NCBI RefSeq assembly: GCF_002914525.1
Contig: NZ_LODW01000082.1
Location: 267,949-331,948, forward strand
DNA: 64,000 nt
Direction: 5' to 3'
Source of the DNA: Rhizobium hidalgonense
GTDB taxonomy: Bacteria; Pseudomonadota; Alphaproteobacteria; Rhizobiales; Rhizobiaceae
Every line of letters starts with the position of its first letter. The stretch's first letter is position 1. The translations under genes and the position numbers were made by a program. Positions 13,832 to 20,770 of the stretch are shown one piece after another. A model generated the notes under the pieces. That model was not told the DNA's origin. It made no database searches and saw nothing but the letters and a program-made list of their open reading frames with translations.

Positions 13832-16636
13832 ATGAACAGCACCAAGACACTCAGCATTGTCATTGATCCATCGGGAACCGAGGCCGGCGGCCGGGTCGTC
13901 AAGCGCGAGCTCCAGGAGATCGGCAACGCCGCGAAGCAAACGCAGCGCATGACTGATGCTTTGGGGCAGGCGCAGCAGCAAATGGCGAAGTCTGCGCAGA
14001 CTTCGGCGCAAAGCCTGTTTCAACAACAGGACGCGCTGCGGGCCAAGTTCAACCCGACCTTCGCCGTGCTTCAGCGCTACAAGCAGACGCAGAACGAGAT
14101 CCGGCAGGCGCACACACTGGGCGCTCTGTCGGTCAATGAGATGACAACGGCTCTCTCCCGAGAGCGTCAGGCGGCCTTGTCTGCCGTTGCCGCGATCAAG
14201 GGGTACAACAGCGCGGTCACGGCCGCGTCCACCGCGCGACAGACGATGAACAAGGGTGGTGGGATCAGGAGCTTTGAGACTGCCAACCTGGCAGCACAGT
14301 TCCAGGATATCGCCGTGACGGCGGCAATGGGTATGAGCCCGCTTCAGATCGCCCTGCAGCAGGGAACGCAGCTTTCGGCCGTGCTCGGCCCTATGGGCGC
14401 AGGTGGCGCTGTAAAAGGCCTTGGCGCCGCGTTCTTGTCGCTCTTGAATCCTGTCTCTCTGGTGACGATGGGTCTCGTCGCAGGTACAGCCGCCCTCCTC
14501 CAGTATGTGGGTAGCGCCGTAAGCGGTACCAAGACGGTCGACGAGCTGCTCAGTCGACACGCGGACAATATTCGCGGAATCAAAGCCGCCTATGGTGAAG
14601 CCGCTGCCGGCCTCAAAGCCTATGTCTCGGAAAGCAAAGCTACGCTTGCGGCCAATGCTGGCGAAACGCTCGAAGCAACCAAGGCGATCGTCGCCAAATC
14701 CGCGCGCAACGAGCTGTCCGAGGCGCTCGCCCTGCCTGCCTCCGACTTCGCCGGCAACATCAATGTCATCGATCGGTTCAAAGAGGCGATCAATCAGCTG
14801 AAAAAGAGCACCGAAGCCGGCAAGCCGGACCTCCTGGCTTACCGCGATGCGCTGTCCCAGATCGCCACCAGCGCCGACGCGGCGCCCGCTCAGAAAAAGC
14901 TCGCCAACAGGCTGCGTGTGATCGACGAGGATGAACTGAAAGCCGCAATGGCGCTGCCGGGAATGCTGAAGGCGGTCCAGGTCGCCGCGGAACAGAGCGC
15001 CGGCGGGCTGGACAGGCTGAAGGCAATCGATGTCTCCCAGACCACACAGGGCGTCGCGGCGCTCGGCACATCGCTCCAGACGGTTTCGCAGACCGCGAAA
15101 GGCACCGCCGCCACGGTTGTCGATGTCGCCCAGCAGGCGGCAAACTCGAGGCGGCAGACGCTTACCTCGCTGGAGCAGTCCAGCGCTCAGCTGCGCTCGA
15201 TGAAAGCCGAGCTCTCGGATCTTCAGAAGGCGATCGCCGAGGCTGCAAAAACGCCAGTATCTGAGGTCTTCGGCGATGGCGTTGCCGGCCAGGCCGCCGC
15301 GGACGCGATTGCTCGGGCTGCATCATCGATCCAGAAGGTCTTCCAAGCGCTTGATGGTGGTCAAACGACCGCTCTGCAGGCGCACGAGAGCCTGGAGCTC
15401 ATCCGGCAGAGCCTTTACCAGATCGGCGGCGACCCGCGGATCATCGACGGCTTCATAAACGCCCTGATGAACGGGAACGGGCGCGTTCGTGACCTCCAGG
15501 CATCCGTCGAATCCTTGTCGAAGTCGATCCTTTCGATCCCTGACAAGACGGTCAATATCGGCATCCGGCAATACACCGTCCCGTCGGCCGGCGGCGGCTC
15601 GGCAAACGTCAACGTCATCGGCGGTGGCGCTCCCGATATGACGATGCAGCAATACAACATCAACGGTCGGAACCACACGGTCTACGGTGGCATCAGCACC
15701 TTCGCGACCCATGAGCAATATGCGACGCTGACGCCGGCGGCGCGGGAACGCATCTATCGCGGTCAGTCGGATTTCATGCAGGAACTGTCGCCTACGACGT
15801 CGGGCGGGCTGATCTCTCAGAATGATTTTCAGACGATGTATGAAACTCTCGGCTATCGTGCGGCGGGTGGTCCGGTGTCTGCCGGCGGAACCTACCTGGT
15901 CGGTGAGAAAGGTCCGGAGATCCTGACGATGGCAGCGGCCGGATCCGTCACCAACGCCAACAGCACTGCCTCGATTCTCTCAGGTGGCCGCGATACCCTG
16001 TCGCTGATCGAGGACCACCTTTATGGCGCGCTCCAGGAACTCCGGATCCACACCAACTATTTCGAGACCTATGAGAGCGACTTTGGCGAGATGATCGCCA
16101 GCCTTAAGGAGGTCAAATCCGGGATTGCATCGGTGGCTGTGGCGGCGCGCGCGTCGGCCATGAGTTCTTACGGCTCGTTGGGCGGCGGTTACTCCAAGCG
16201 TGGAGGCGGCGGCTATGCTGGCTCGGGCTCGGGTTCCAACTCCGCGATCGTCGACTACAACTCCCCCTATATGGGGCCCGGGATTACCTTCACGAATGGG
16301 ACGGGCGCCATCGGCTACGCCACCTATAACATCACCCCGGGCATACTCGGGACACAGCACAACCCCGGCCTGACTGGCTTTGCGACCGGCGGCCAGATTA
16401 TGGCGGGTGAAGACCAGAAGGTCGAGTTCTTCAAGCGCAACAAGGAACGTGTCCTGATCGTCGATGACAGCAAGGTATCGGATCAGCGCAGCGGCAGCTC
16501 GGCCAGCAAGGAAAAGGCCACCGTGCACGCGCCGATCACGGTCAACTTCCACGGCGACACAGGCGACGCTCGTTCCCGCCAGGCCGTGGCGGATGATTTC
16601 CGCCGCGTCGTCCAGCAGGTCGTGCGGGGCCGATAG
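13832..16636 (+). CDS. Phage tail tape-measure protein
   Basis: The 934-residue protein has the usual tape-measure layout: a coiled-coil N-terminal third (QRMTDALGQAQQQMAKSAQT and on), a hydrophobic region around 140-235 (MSPLQIALQQGTQLSAVLGP; FLSLLNPVSLVTMGLVAGTA), more coiled coil to about 570, and a Gly/Ser-rich C-terminal part with GGTYLVGEKGPEILTMAA. Such proteins set the tail length and act in DNA delivery. With about 1.5 A per residue the ruler would correspond to roughly 140 nm (family rule). The frame is intact. No major tail gene accompanies it. Confidence 0.88.
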   Translation: MNSTKTLSIVIDPSGTEAGGRVVKRELQEIGNAAKQTQRMTDALGQAQQQMAKSAQTSAQSLFQQQDALRAKFNPTFAVLQRYKQTQNEIRQAHTLGALSVNEMTTALSRERQAALSAVAAIKGYNSAVTAASTARQTMNKGGGIRSFETANLAAQFQDIAVTAAMGMSPLQIALQQGTQLSAVLGPMGAGGAVKGLGAAFLSLLNPVSLVTMGLVAGTAALLQYVGSAVSGTKTVDELLSRHADNIRGIKAAYGEAAAGLKAYVSESKATLAANAGETLEATKAIVAKSARNELSEALALPASDFAGNINVIDRFKEAINQLKKSTEAGKPDLLAYRDALSQIATSADAAPAQKKLANRLRVIDEDELKAAMALPGMLKAVQVAAEQSAGGLDRLKAIDVSQTTQGVAALGTSLQTVSQTAKGTAATVVDVAQQAANSRRQTLTSLEQSSAQLRSMKAELSDLQKAIAEAAKTPVSEVFGDGVAGQAAADAIARAASSIQKVFQALDGGQTTALQAHESLELIRQSLYQIGGDPRIIDGFINALMNGNGRVRDLQASVESLSKSILSIPDKTVNIGIRQYTVPSAGGGSANVNVIGGGAPDMTMQQYNINGRNHTVYGGISTFATHEQYATLTPAARERIYRGQSDFMQELSPTTSGGLISQNDFQTMYETLGYRAAGGPVSAGGTYLVGEKGPEILTMAAAGSVTNANSTASILSGGRDTLSLIEDHLYGALQELRIHTNYFETYESDFGEMIASLKEVKSGIASVAVAARASAMSSYGSLGGGYSKRGGGGYAGSGSGSNSAIVDYNSPYMGPGITFTNGTGAIGYATYNITPGILGTQHNPGLTGFATGGQIMAGEDQKVEFFKRNKERVLIVDDSKVSDQRSGSSASKEKATVHAPITVNFHGDTGDARSRQAVADDFRRVVQQVVRGR

Positions 16637-16639
16637 ACC

Positions 16640-17095
16640 ATGAGCTCCCGTTTTGAGATCGAAGTCGAAGGCGTCGGCGTCATGCGCCCGGTCAATAATT
16701 TCCAGATGGCGCGGATCAAGAACATTTCCGATCACGAGAACCGAGAGATCGCTTTCGTCGCGTTCGGCCTCGGCATGACGATTAAGCAGTTCAAAGCGTT
16801 GCCTGAAGAACAGCGCCGCGCCGCCTGGGATGCACACAGCCGGCTCTGCAGCCCTGCCGCCCTTGCACCCGAGCCGAAGGCGCAACCGGACCGCCCCCGG
16901 CTGCCGCGACGCTTCGAACGGGTTTCCGACGACAAGATGATCCAGATCGGCCGGGAGCTGATCAGAATCAAAGACCAGCTGCCCCATGGCCATTTCGGTC
17001 CATGGCTCAAGGAGAACAGCGGGCTGTCCATCGGCCAGGCGCAACGCTTCATGCGCGCAGCAAAGGAAGCCCAGCAGGAGCGATCGGCAGCATGA
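16640..17095 (+). CDS. DUF3102-like protein
   Basis: Residues 90-145 (KMIQIGRELIRIKDQLPHGH, FGPWLKENSGLSIGQAQRFM) match the pattern of DUF3102, a small domain common in plasmids and phages and perhaps DNA-associated. The N-terminal half is different and unrecognised (total 151 residues). It begins 3 bases after the tape-measure stop, so it is in the late operon where tail-tip genes would usually lie. Confidence 0.65.
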   Translation: MSSRFEIEVEGVGVMRPVNNFQMARIKNISDHENREIAFVAFGLGMTIKQFKALPEEQRRAAWDAHSRLCSPAALAPEPKAQPDRPRLPRRFERVSDDKMIQIGRELIRIKDQLPHGHFGPWLKENSGLSIGQAQRFMRAAKEAQQERSAA

Positions 17096-17295
17096 CCATC
17101 TACGACCAGGACAGAAGTGATTCGGAGAAGTTGTATCGCGCGTTGGGGATGGCTGTGGCGCTCGCGGGCGCCCGACGCCCAGGCATGCCGTTGATGGCAG
17201 ATGCCGGAGCGTGGGCCGATCTGATCAGGAATTTCGCAGAGATCAGCGATCAAGAAGCCAGCGAACTCGTCAACCGGCTCATTCAGGCATCTTGA
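17092..17295 (+). CDS. Small unknown protein, last gene of the plus-strand late operon
   Basis: This 67-residue protein starts by ATGA overlap with the DUF3102 gene (MTIYDQDRSDSEKLYRALGM). It is helical and acidic. Its 3' end overlaps the convergent coiled-coil/zinc-ribbon gene by 17 bases. No family is recognised. Confidence 0.55.
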   Translation: MTIYDQDRSDSEKLYRALGMAVALAGARRPGMPLMADAGAWADLIRNFAEISDQEASELVNRLIQAS

Positions 17296-17713
17296 ACCCG
17301 ACTGGAAGGTTCGTCGCACGAGCATCGTAGACGCCTTGGCATTTGGGACAGAGATCGTGCCCAGACAGACCGCGGGAGATCGGGATCTGCGCGCCGTTAG
17401 ATTGCTCACACGCTGGGCAGAAGGCCTTACTTAGCGGCTTTCCGTCCTCACCAATCCCGAAGTTGTAATTGCCAATCCGTATTGTCTTGAGTTTGCCTTC
17501 ATTGACCCGCTTGAGGCGTTCGATTTCTTGATCTTTTTCCTGCAGGGCTGCCTTGGCGTCGGCTAGGGCGATCTTAACGTCCGCGAGGTTGCCATAGAGC
17601 TCGGCAATCTGAAGTCTGAATTCGGAGGCCTTGAAATCCTGATCGAATTCTCTGAGTTTCTTGGCTATGTCTAAAGCTTGCGTTGCCGCAGCCAGCCCCA
17701 TCATGATATCCAT
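17279..17713 (-). CDS. Coiled-coil plus zinc-ribbon protein
   Basis: In this 144-residue protein residues 10-72 form a coiled coil (KIALADAKAALQEKDQEIER), followed by a C-terminal zinc ribbon with CPAC (Cys99, Cys102) and CPKC (Cys122, Cys125). Similar small proteins are often carried as accessory genes of mobile elements, but I know no assigned function. A GGGGGAAC Shine-Dalgarno precedes the ATG at 17713. The gene is opposite to the structural operon, as expected of a moron gene with its own promoter. Confidence 0.6.
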   Translation of the reverse strand: MDIMMGLAAATQALDIAKKLREFDQDFKASEFRLQIAELYGNLADVKIALADAKAALQEKDQEIERLKRVNEGKLKTIRIGNYNFGIGEDGKPLSKAFCPACEQSNGAQIPISRGLSGHDLCPKCQGVYDARATNLPVGFKMPE

Positions 17714-17922
17714 TGTTCCCCCTGCAATTGACTCTGGTCACTTCCCCTCATCAGCCCATAGGCTGTCGTTGCATCGAAGCAGAGGAGATCAGAAGAGTCG
17801 AGACGGCATCACGCACACTGTGCGGATGGCATAGGGAGTCCAAGGAGCGCCATCGGCCGCTTAACCCAGCCAGACACCCGCCAAGCCCTGCTGCGCGTCT
17901 ACGGGCCTCTATGGGGCAAAGC

Positions 17923-18126
17923 TCAGGAGAAACATCCGGGCGGGGTGAACATCTCGACGGCCCGGATTTCCCGATCGGTCAGCGGCGTGCCGTTCTCCCA
18001 GACGAAGCTGAACAGATCCATATAATATAGGGCGTCCAGCGTATCGCCGATCTGCTTTATCGGGCGATCGGGATAGAGTTCGTTGTAGCGCCGACGGGCG
18101 GCTTCAGCCTTGGCTTCCCAGTCCAT
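17923..18126 (-). CDS. Small unknown accessory protein
   Basis: A 67-residue protein (MDWEAKAEAARRRYNELYPD...) with a helical N-terminus and an aromatic middle (ALYYMDLFSFVWENG). No family is recognised. It stands with other minus-strand accessory genes; the 209 bases between it and the coiled-coil gene show no clear gene or RNA. Confidence 0.5.
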   Translation of the reverse strand: MDWEAKAEAARRRYNELYPDRPIKQIGDTLDALYYMDLFSFVWENGTPLTDREIRAVEMFTPPGCFS

Positions 18127-18144
18127 AGCCCATTCCCTGCGGCA

Positions 18145-18435
18145 TCAGGAGCTCCACAGGCCCTTCACCGTATTGCTGGGATCTATCTCCCGCACCGTAT
18201 ATGTCTGCTCTCGCCCGATGATGATCAAGACCAGGCCGGAAAGGAAGGCGACGCTACACGCCATCAATCCGACCAGCGGCGGCCACAGGTTGCGATCATA
18301 GGTGTCCAGCAATTCGTTGGTCAGCCACCAATAGCAAGCGGCATCGGCGAGCGGGCTGAAAATGAACATCGATACGCCCAGCAAGCCCATCGAGCTGAAA
18401 TACTGCGACCCTGAAATCTCGAATCTCTTTGTCAT
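18145..18435 (-). CDS. Small membrane protein, two TM segments
   Basis: The 96-residue protein has hydrophobic stretches at about 12-40 and 51-73 (VGLMACSVAFLSGLVLIIIG) with a short polar tail. A GAGGGG Shine-Dalgarno precedes the ATG. It is part of the reversed accessory cluster and may affect superinfection or the envelope, a common role of prophage membrane proteins, but no evidence is specific. Confidence 0.55.
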   Translation of the reverse strand: MTKRFEISGSQYFSSMGLLGVSMFIFSPLADAACYWWLTNELLDTYDRNLWPPLVGLMACSVAFLSGLVLIIIGREQTYTVREIDPSNTVKGLWSS

Positions 18436-18504
18436 GGCCCCTCGCCTTTACTCTCTCTGGATGCAGAGTGGCAGAATGCACTCTCTCCAGTCAAATCGTT
18501 CTCG

Positions 18505-19044
18505 CTACGGCTTATCGGCGTAGCTGAGACGCTTGCGATTTCGTTCAGCAAGCCAGTCCCCCAAAGTTCCGATTCGCCGCTGATCATGCGTCATGTACGG
18601 AAGGCATAGGACGGGAAACGAAATCAGCCATTTCTCAAAGGCGTCTTCCAGTAGGAGTATTTTTTCGATGACCTCGCTACGTTCTGGCCCGTCAGCGACA
18701 AGCTTCTCCAGTCTGGCTTTTAGAAGGCTGAGTTCGGTGGCGAAGGCCACAAGTCGCTTGATTTCCGTCGTGACGTCCTCGCCAAACAGGTAGCGAGAAC
18801 TGCTATAGGCGAGTGCTAAACGGCGCCGAGCGTTGAAGTCTGAAAGGTTACCTTCATTAGACCAGTAGTGCCCCAGGGCGTCGTTGACCTCGTCTATCAC
18901 CTTCATGCGTCTTTCGAAGAGGTCAAGCATCACCTTTTGATGCGCGGTTCGCCACTGCAGAAAGCCGATCACACCGACTGCAACGGCGATCGTCGGGGTA
19001 AGAAGCGCCTGCAAGATCTGTATCCAGGCCGGAACAGCACTCAT
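18505..19044 (-). CDS. Membrane-anchored accessory protein of unknown function
   Basis: The 179-residue protein has one N-terminal membrane segment (ILQALLTPTIAVAVGVIGFL, residues about 9-29) followed by QWRTAHQKVMLDLFERRMKV and a helical cytoplasmic domain. This anchor-plus-helix layout recurs in many proteobacterial accessory genes of unknown role. The start at 19044 is preferred to 19083 because it has an AAGGA site and lies 10 bases after the ribbon-helix-helix gene, with which it forms a likely pair. Confidence 0.6.
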   Translation of the reverse strand: MSAVPAWIQILQALLTPTIAVAVGVIGFLQWRTAHQKVMLDLFERRMKVIDEVNDALGHYWSNEGNLSDFNARRRLALAYSSSRYLFGEDVTTEIKRLVAFATELSLLKARLEKLVADGPERSEVIEKILLLEDAFEKWLISFPVLCLPYMTHDQRRIGTLGDWLAERNRKRLSYADKP

Positions 19045-19054
19045 TTTCCTTACC

Positions 19055-19219
19055 TCACGCCTTCGCCGCGGCCAGTAGCACATCGCGCACCCAGTCGCTC
19101 AATGTCGCCGTTCCGGCCGTCTGCGCCGCAGAGGCAAGCATTTCCATTTCATCATCAGTCAACATCACGACCAGGCGCTTATCGCGCTTCAAGTGCATCG
19201 GAACCGGCGGTCTACCCAT
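19055..19219 (-). CDS. Small ribbon-helix-helix-like regulator
   Basis: This 54-residue protein (MGRPPVPMHLKRDKRLVVML, then TDDEMEMLASAAQTAGTATL, SDWVRDVLLAAAKA) looks like a short ribbon-helix-helix DNA-binding protein: a basic beta strand, helix A, then a helix starting at LSDWVRDVL. It is followed closely by the membrane-anchored gene and probably regulates this pair. A 12-bp palindrome lies just upstream (19237-19248). A regulator plus membrane effector suggests an accessory or toxin/antitoxin-like unit, unproven. Confidence 0.6.
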   Translation of the reverse strand: MGRPPVPMHLKRDKRLVVMLTDDEMEMLASAAQTAGTATLSDWVRDVLLAAAKA

Positions 19220-19236
19220 ATCGTCACCTCATTCTG

Positions 19237-19248
19237 TCTGCCGGCAGA
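19237..19248. promoter_or_regulatory. 12-bp palindrome, candidate operator
   Basis: tctgccggcaga is a perfect palindrome, 18 bases upstream of the ribbon-helix-helix start and about 45 bases before the rightward promoter at 19293. Ribbon-helix-helix proteins often bind such sites to repress their own operon. It could control both directions. Confidence 0.4.
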
Positions 19249-19292
19249 ATAGTGCGGGCTAGTTTATGTTGCAATAAGTATTTGCATAGCTA

Positions 19293-19322
19293 TTGACACA
19301 TAAATAATAATGGCAGTAAATA
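19293..19322 (+). promoter_or_regulatory. Candidate sigma70 promoter
   Basis: TTGACA at 19293-19298, an 18-base AT-rich spacer and TAAATA at 19317-19322 give a good promoter ahead of the micro-ORF at 19359 and the Tat-signal pair. The surrounding 19260-19330 is clearly more AT-rich than the neighbours. Confidence 0.5.
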
Positions 19323-19358
19323 TGCACATAGAAACTCATTAGTCGGAGGGAACCGATC

Positions 19359-19433
19359 ATGCTAACCGCTCTTGCAATCACCATCATCGGTTTGGTTGCG
19401 GCATTCCTCCTCAAGGACATCTACCTGGCCTGA
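19359..19433 (+). CDS. 24-residue hydrophobic micro-protein
   Basis: The frame begins MLTALAITIIGLVAAFLLKD and ends four residues later, essentially one membrane helix with a Lys/Asp end. A strong Shine-Dalgarno (cggaggg) sits upstream, and a good promoter lies at 19293. It could be a small membrane peptide acting with the following exported proteins or a toxin-like peptide. No homologue is recalled. Confidence 0.45.
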   Translation: MLTALAITIIGLVAAFLLKDIYLA

Positions 19434-19476
19434 GATCAGGCAACCAAAGATCGTCAACCACAATCTGGAGATCACA

Positions 19477-19887
19477 ATGCTTGACAAACCCGTTCAGGCC
19501 GCCGGCGAAGCCATGCTTACCCGTCGCCAACTCATTGCCGCCTCGTCCGCCGCTGCTGTGATCGGTGTTGCCGGCATCGCGCCGATCGCAGCTCATGCCG
19601 CCGTCGCGGATCCGCTGCTGACTGCGGTCGCTGCTTTCCGGTCTGGTATGGCGGATTACAACGCCAACGCGCCGCAAGATGATCCTGGGGCGAATGCCTA
19701 CAGCTTGAGCTCGTGGAAGCCACCGCACGCGGTCCTGGCAAACTGGACGGCGCCCGCCACGACCCGGGACGGCGCGATGGCAGCCCTTCGCCTCGCGGTC
19801 GACGAGGAGGAGACTGGAGACAGTCCTCTCGTTGGCCCGATGATGCGGGCAGCTCTCGCATACCTCGAGCAGGAGGGCGCGCTATGA
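19477..19887 (+). CDS. Exported protein with Tat-like signal, unknown function
   Basis: The 136-residue protein has a twin-arginine type signal (LTRRQLIAASSAAAVIGVAG) with cleavage likely near AHA-AV. The mature part (ADPLLTAVAAFRSGMADYNA; LRLAVDEEETGDSPLVGPMM) is helical. Proteins of this sort accompany rhizobial prophages, but their function is unknown to me. The next gene overlaps by ATGA and carries a similar signal, so they probably act together in the periplasm. Confidence 0.6.
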   Translation: MLDKPVQAAGEAMLTRRQLIAASSAAAVIGVAGIAPIAAHAAVADPLLTAVAAFRSGMADYNANAPQDDPGANAYSLSSWKPPHAVLANWTAPATTRDGAMAALRLAVDEEETGDSPLVGPMMRAALAYLEQEGAL

Positions 19888-20267
19888 CGAGGATCACCCG
19901 CCGCCGGCTCCTGGGTGGCGCAGCCGCTGCATCGCTCCCTGTGGCCTTGCCAGCGGCTGCAGCCGGCTTGGATGACGTCGCCATTGTCCGGATGCTGATC
20001 GACGCCCACAAGGCCGCTGTAGGCCGGTGGGACGATCTGCCAGAGATATGGCCCGACGAGGCCTCCATTGCTTTGTGGGAGAAGCTAAGCGCTGAAAAGG
20101 ACGAGGCCGCCAAGGCCGTCTGCTTCTACCGTCCGACCACCTTGGAAGGCGTTCACGCCAAGGCCGAATACATCTTTGGCTGCGAGGACTTTGTCGACCA
20201 GGAAGCGAACGATGATTGGACCCGGGCTGAGCTGATCAGCGGCTTCCTGCCGGCGGGAACCGTTTGA
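19884..20267 (+). CDS. Second exported Tat-signal protein
   Basis: This 127-residue protein starts with a clear twin-arginine signal (MTRITRRRLLGGAAAASLPV), predicted cleavage after the ALPAAAAG stretch. The mature part is acidic and helical. It overlaps the previous gene by four bases. The pair shares layout (signal, VADPLL/LDDVAIV helix, acidic end), suggesting duplicates or a complex. Function unknown. Confidence 0.6.
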   Translation: MTRITRRRLLGGAAAASLPVALPAAAAGLDDVAIVRMLIDAHKAAVGRWDDLPEIWPDEASIALWEKLSAEKDEAAKAVCFYRPTTLEGVHAKAEYIFGCEDFVDQEANDDWTRAELISGFLPAGTV

Positions 20268-20272
20268 TTATA

Positions 20273-20500
20273 TCAGATGCTCAACGGTGCTGACGTGGCA
20301 ACCTTCGGAAGGAGGTTCCTTTCGTCATCTTTCGCCCGGAGCAGGGCGTCTATTGTTTGCTGAACCTGAACGAGCTGGTCGCGCCAACCCTCAGTGTGGG
20401 CGCGTGCATAATCGCCAGCCAAGTTTTCGGCTAGAGTCCTTCGATGCTCTCGCATCTTCACCAGCGCTGCGTCCAAGTTCTTCAGATGCTCATCTGCCAT
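20273..20500 (-). CDS. Small helical protein near the right end
   Basis: A 75-residue, charged protein (MADEHLKNLDAALVKMREHR...) that is probably a coiled coil. It converges on the Tat pair with a 5-base gap. It is the last gene before the right-end arm sites and tRNA. No family is recognised. Confidence 0.5.
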   Translation of the reverse strand: MADEHLKNLDAALVKMREHRRTLAENLAGDYARAHTEGWRDQLVQVQQTIDALLRAKDDERNLLPKVATSAPLSI

Positions 20501-20513
20501 TCTAGAGCCCTTC

Positions 20514-20603
20514 CATGTTGCATTCCATGTCGCGTGGAGCAGCCGAGTGTGACAGAAAGCCGTTTGAAATCAATGGTAGCTGCTTGCAACATGACGCAAC
20601 ATG
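20514..20603. repeat. Right-end candidate integrase arm-type sites (two pairs)
   Basis: CATGTYGC occurs at 20514-20521 (catgttgc) and 20526-20533 (catgtcgc), and inverted as gcaacatg at 20586-20593 and 20596-20603. With the left pair this gives six copies, in pairs spaced 10-12 bases, only at the element ends within the parts I checked. This is the usual distribution of integrase arm sites. Confidence 0.5.
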
Positions 20604-20639
20604 TTTTCGGGGAGCGTATAATCTAAGTCATTGAAATTA

Positions 20640-20685
20640 ATGGTGATCCCGACGCGATTCGAACGCGTGACCCCCAGATTAGGAA
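20640..20685 (-). repeat. attR: tRNA-Arg 3' end copy inside the intact tRNA
   Basis: This copy of the 46-bp repeat forms the 3' part of the complete tRNA-Arg gene. Because integration is at the tRNA 3' end, this copy probably came with the element, while the left copy is the former host end. The core begins in the anticodon loop. Confidence 0.88.
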
Positions 20686-20717
20686 TCTGGTGCTCTATCC
20701 TGCTGAGCTACGGGACC
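20641..20717 (-). tRNA. tRNA-Arg (anticodon CCT)
   Basis: On the minus strand the 77 bases fold as a standard tRNA: acceptor GGTCCCG pairing with CGGGATC, D arm GCTC...GAGC, anticodon stem CCAGA/TCTGG around TTCCTAA with anticodon CCT, T arm ACGCG-TTCGAAT-CGCGT, and an encoded CCA. It reads AGG arginine codons and is the integration target of the element. Confidence 0.97.
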
Positions 20718-20737
20718 ACTTGATGCCATGCATACAA

Positions 20738-20762
20738 AAGGCTTGGCGCGAAGCCAAGCCTT
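20738..20762 (-). terminator. Rho-independent terminator of the M20 gene
   Basis: A perfect 10-bp stem (aaggcttggc / gccaagcctt) with a 5-base loop is followed on the minus strand by TTTT. It lies 9 bases past the M20 amidohydrolase stop and before the tRNA gene. Confidence 0.8.
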
Positions 20763-20770
20763 AATTGTCG

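Larger units (their letters stand above)
4434..20685. mobile_element. 16.2-kb tRNA-Arg-integrated prophage-like element without head genes
   Basis: Both ends carry the same 46-bp sequence (two mismatches) equal to the tRNA-Arg(CCT) gene from the anticodon loop to its 3' end. The left copy is a fragment next to the integrase stop codon; the right copy is part of the complete tRNA gene. Inside are integrase, Arc-type repressor, early operon, serine recombinase, terminase subunits, gp10-like protein, tape measure, accessory genes and Tat-signal proteins. Portal, protease, capsid, major tail, baseplate and lysis genes are not seen. It may be a reduced prophage or a satellite. Confidence 0.85.

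Noticed and set aside
17713..18030. 105-codon plus-strand frame
   Set aside because: No ribosome site, odd composition (Pro/Arg/His rich), and it overlaps a better minus-strand gene; treated as non-coding.
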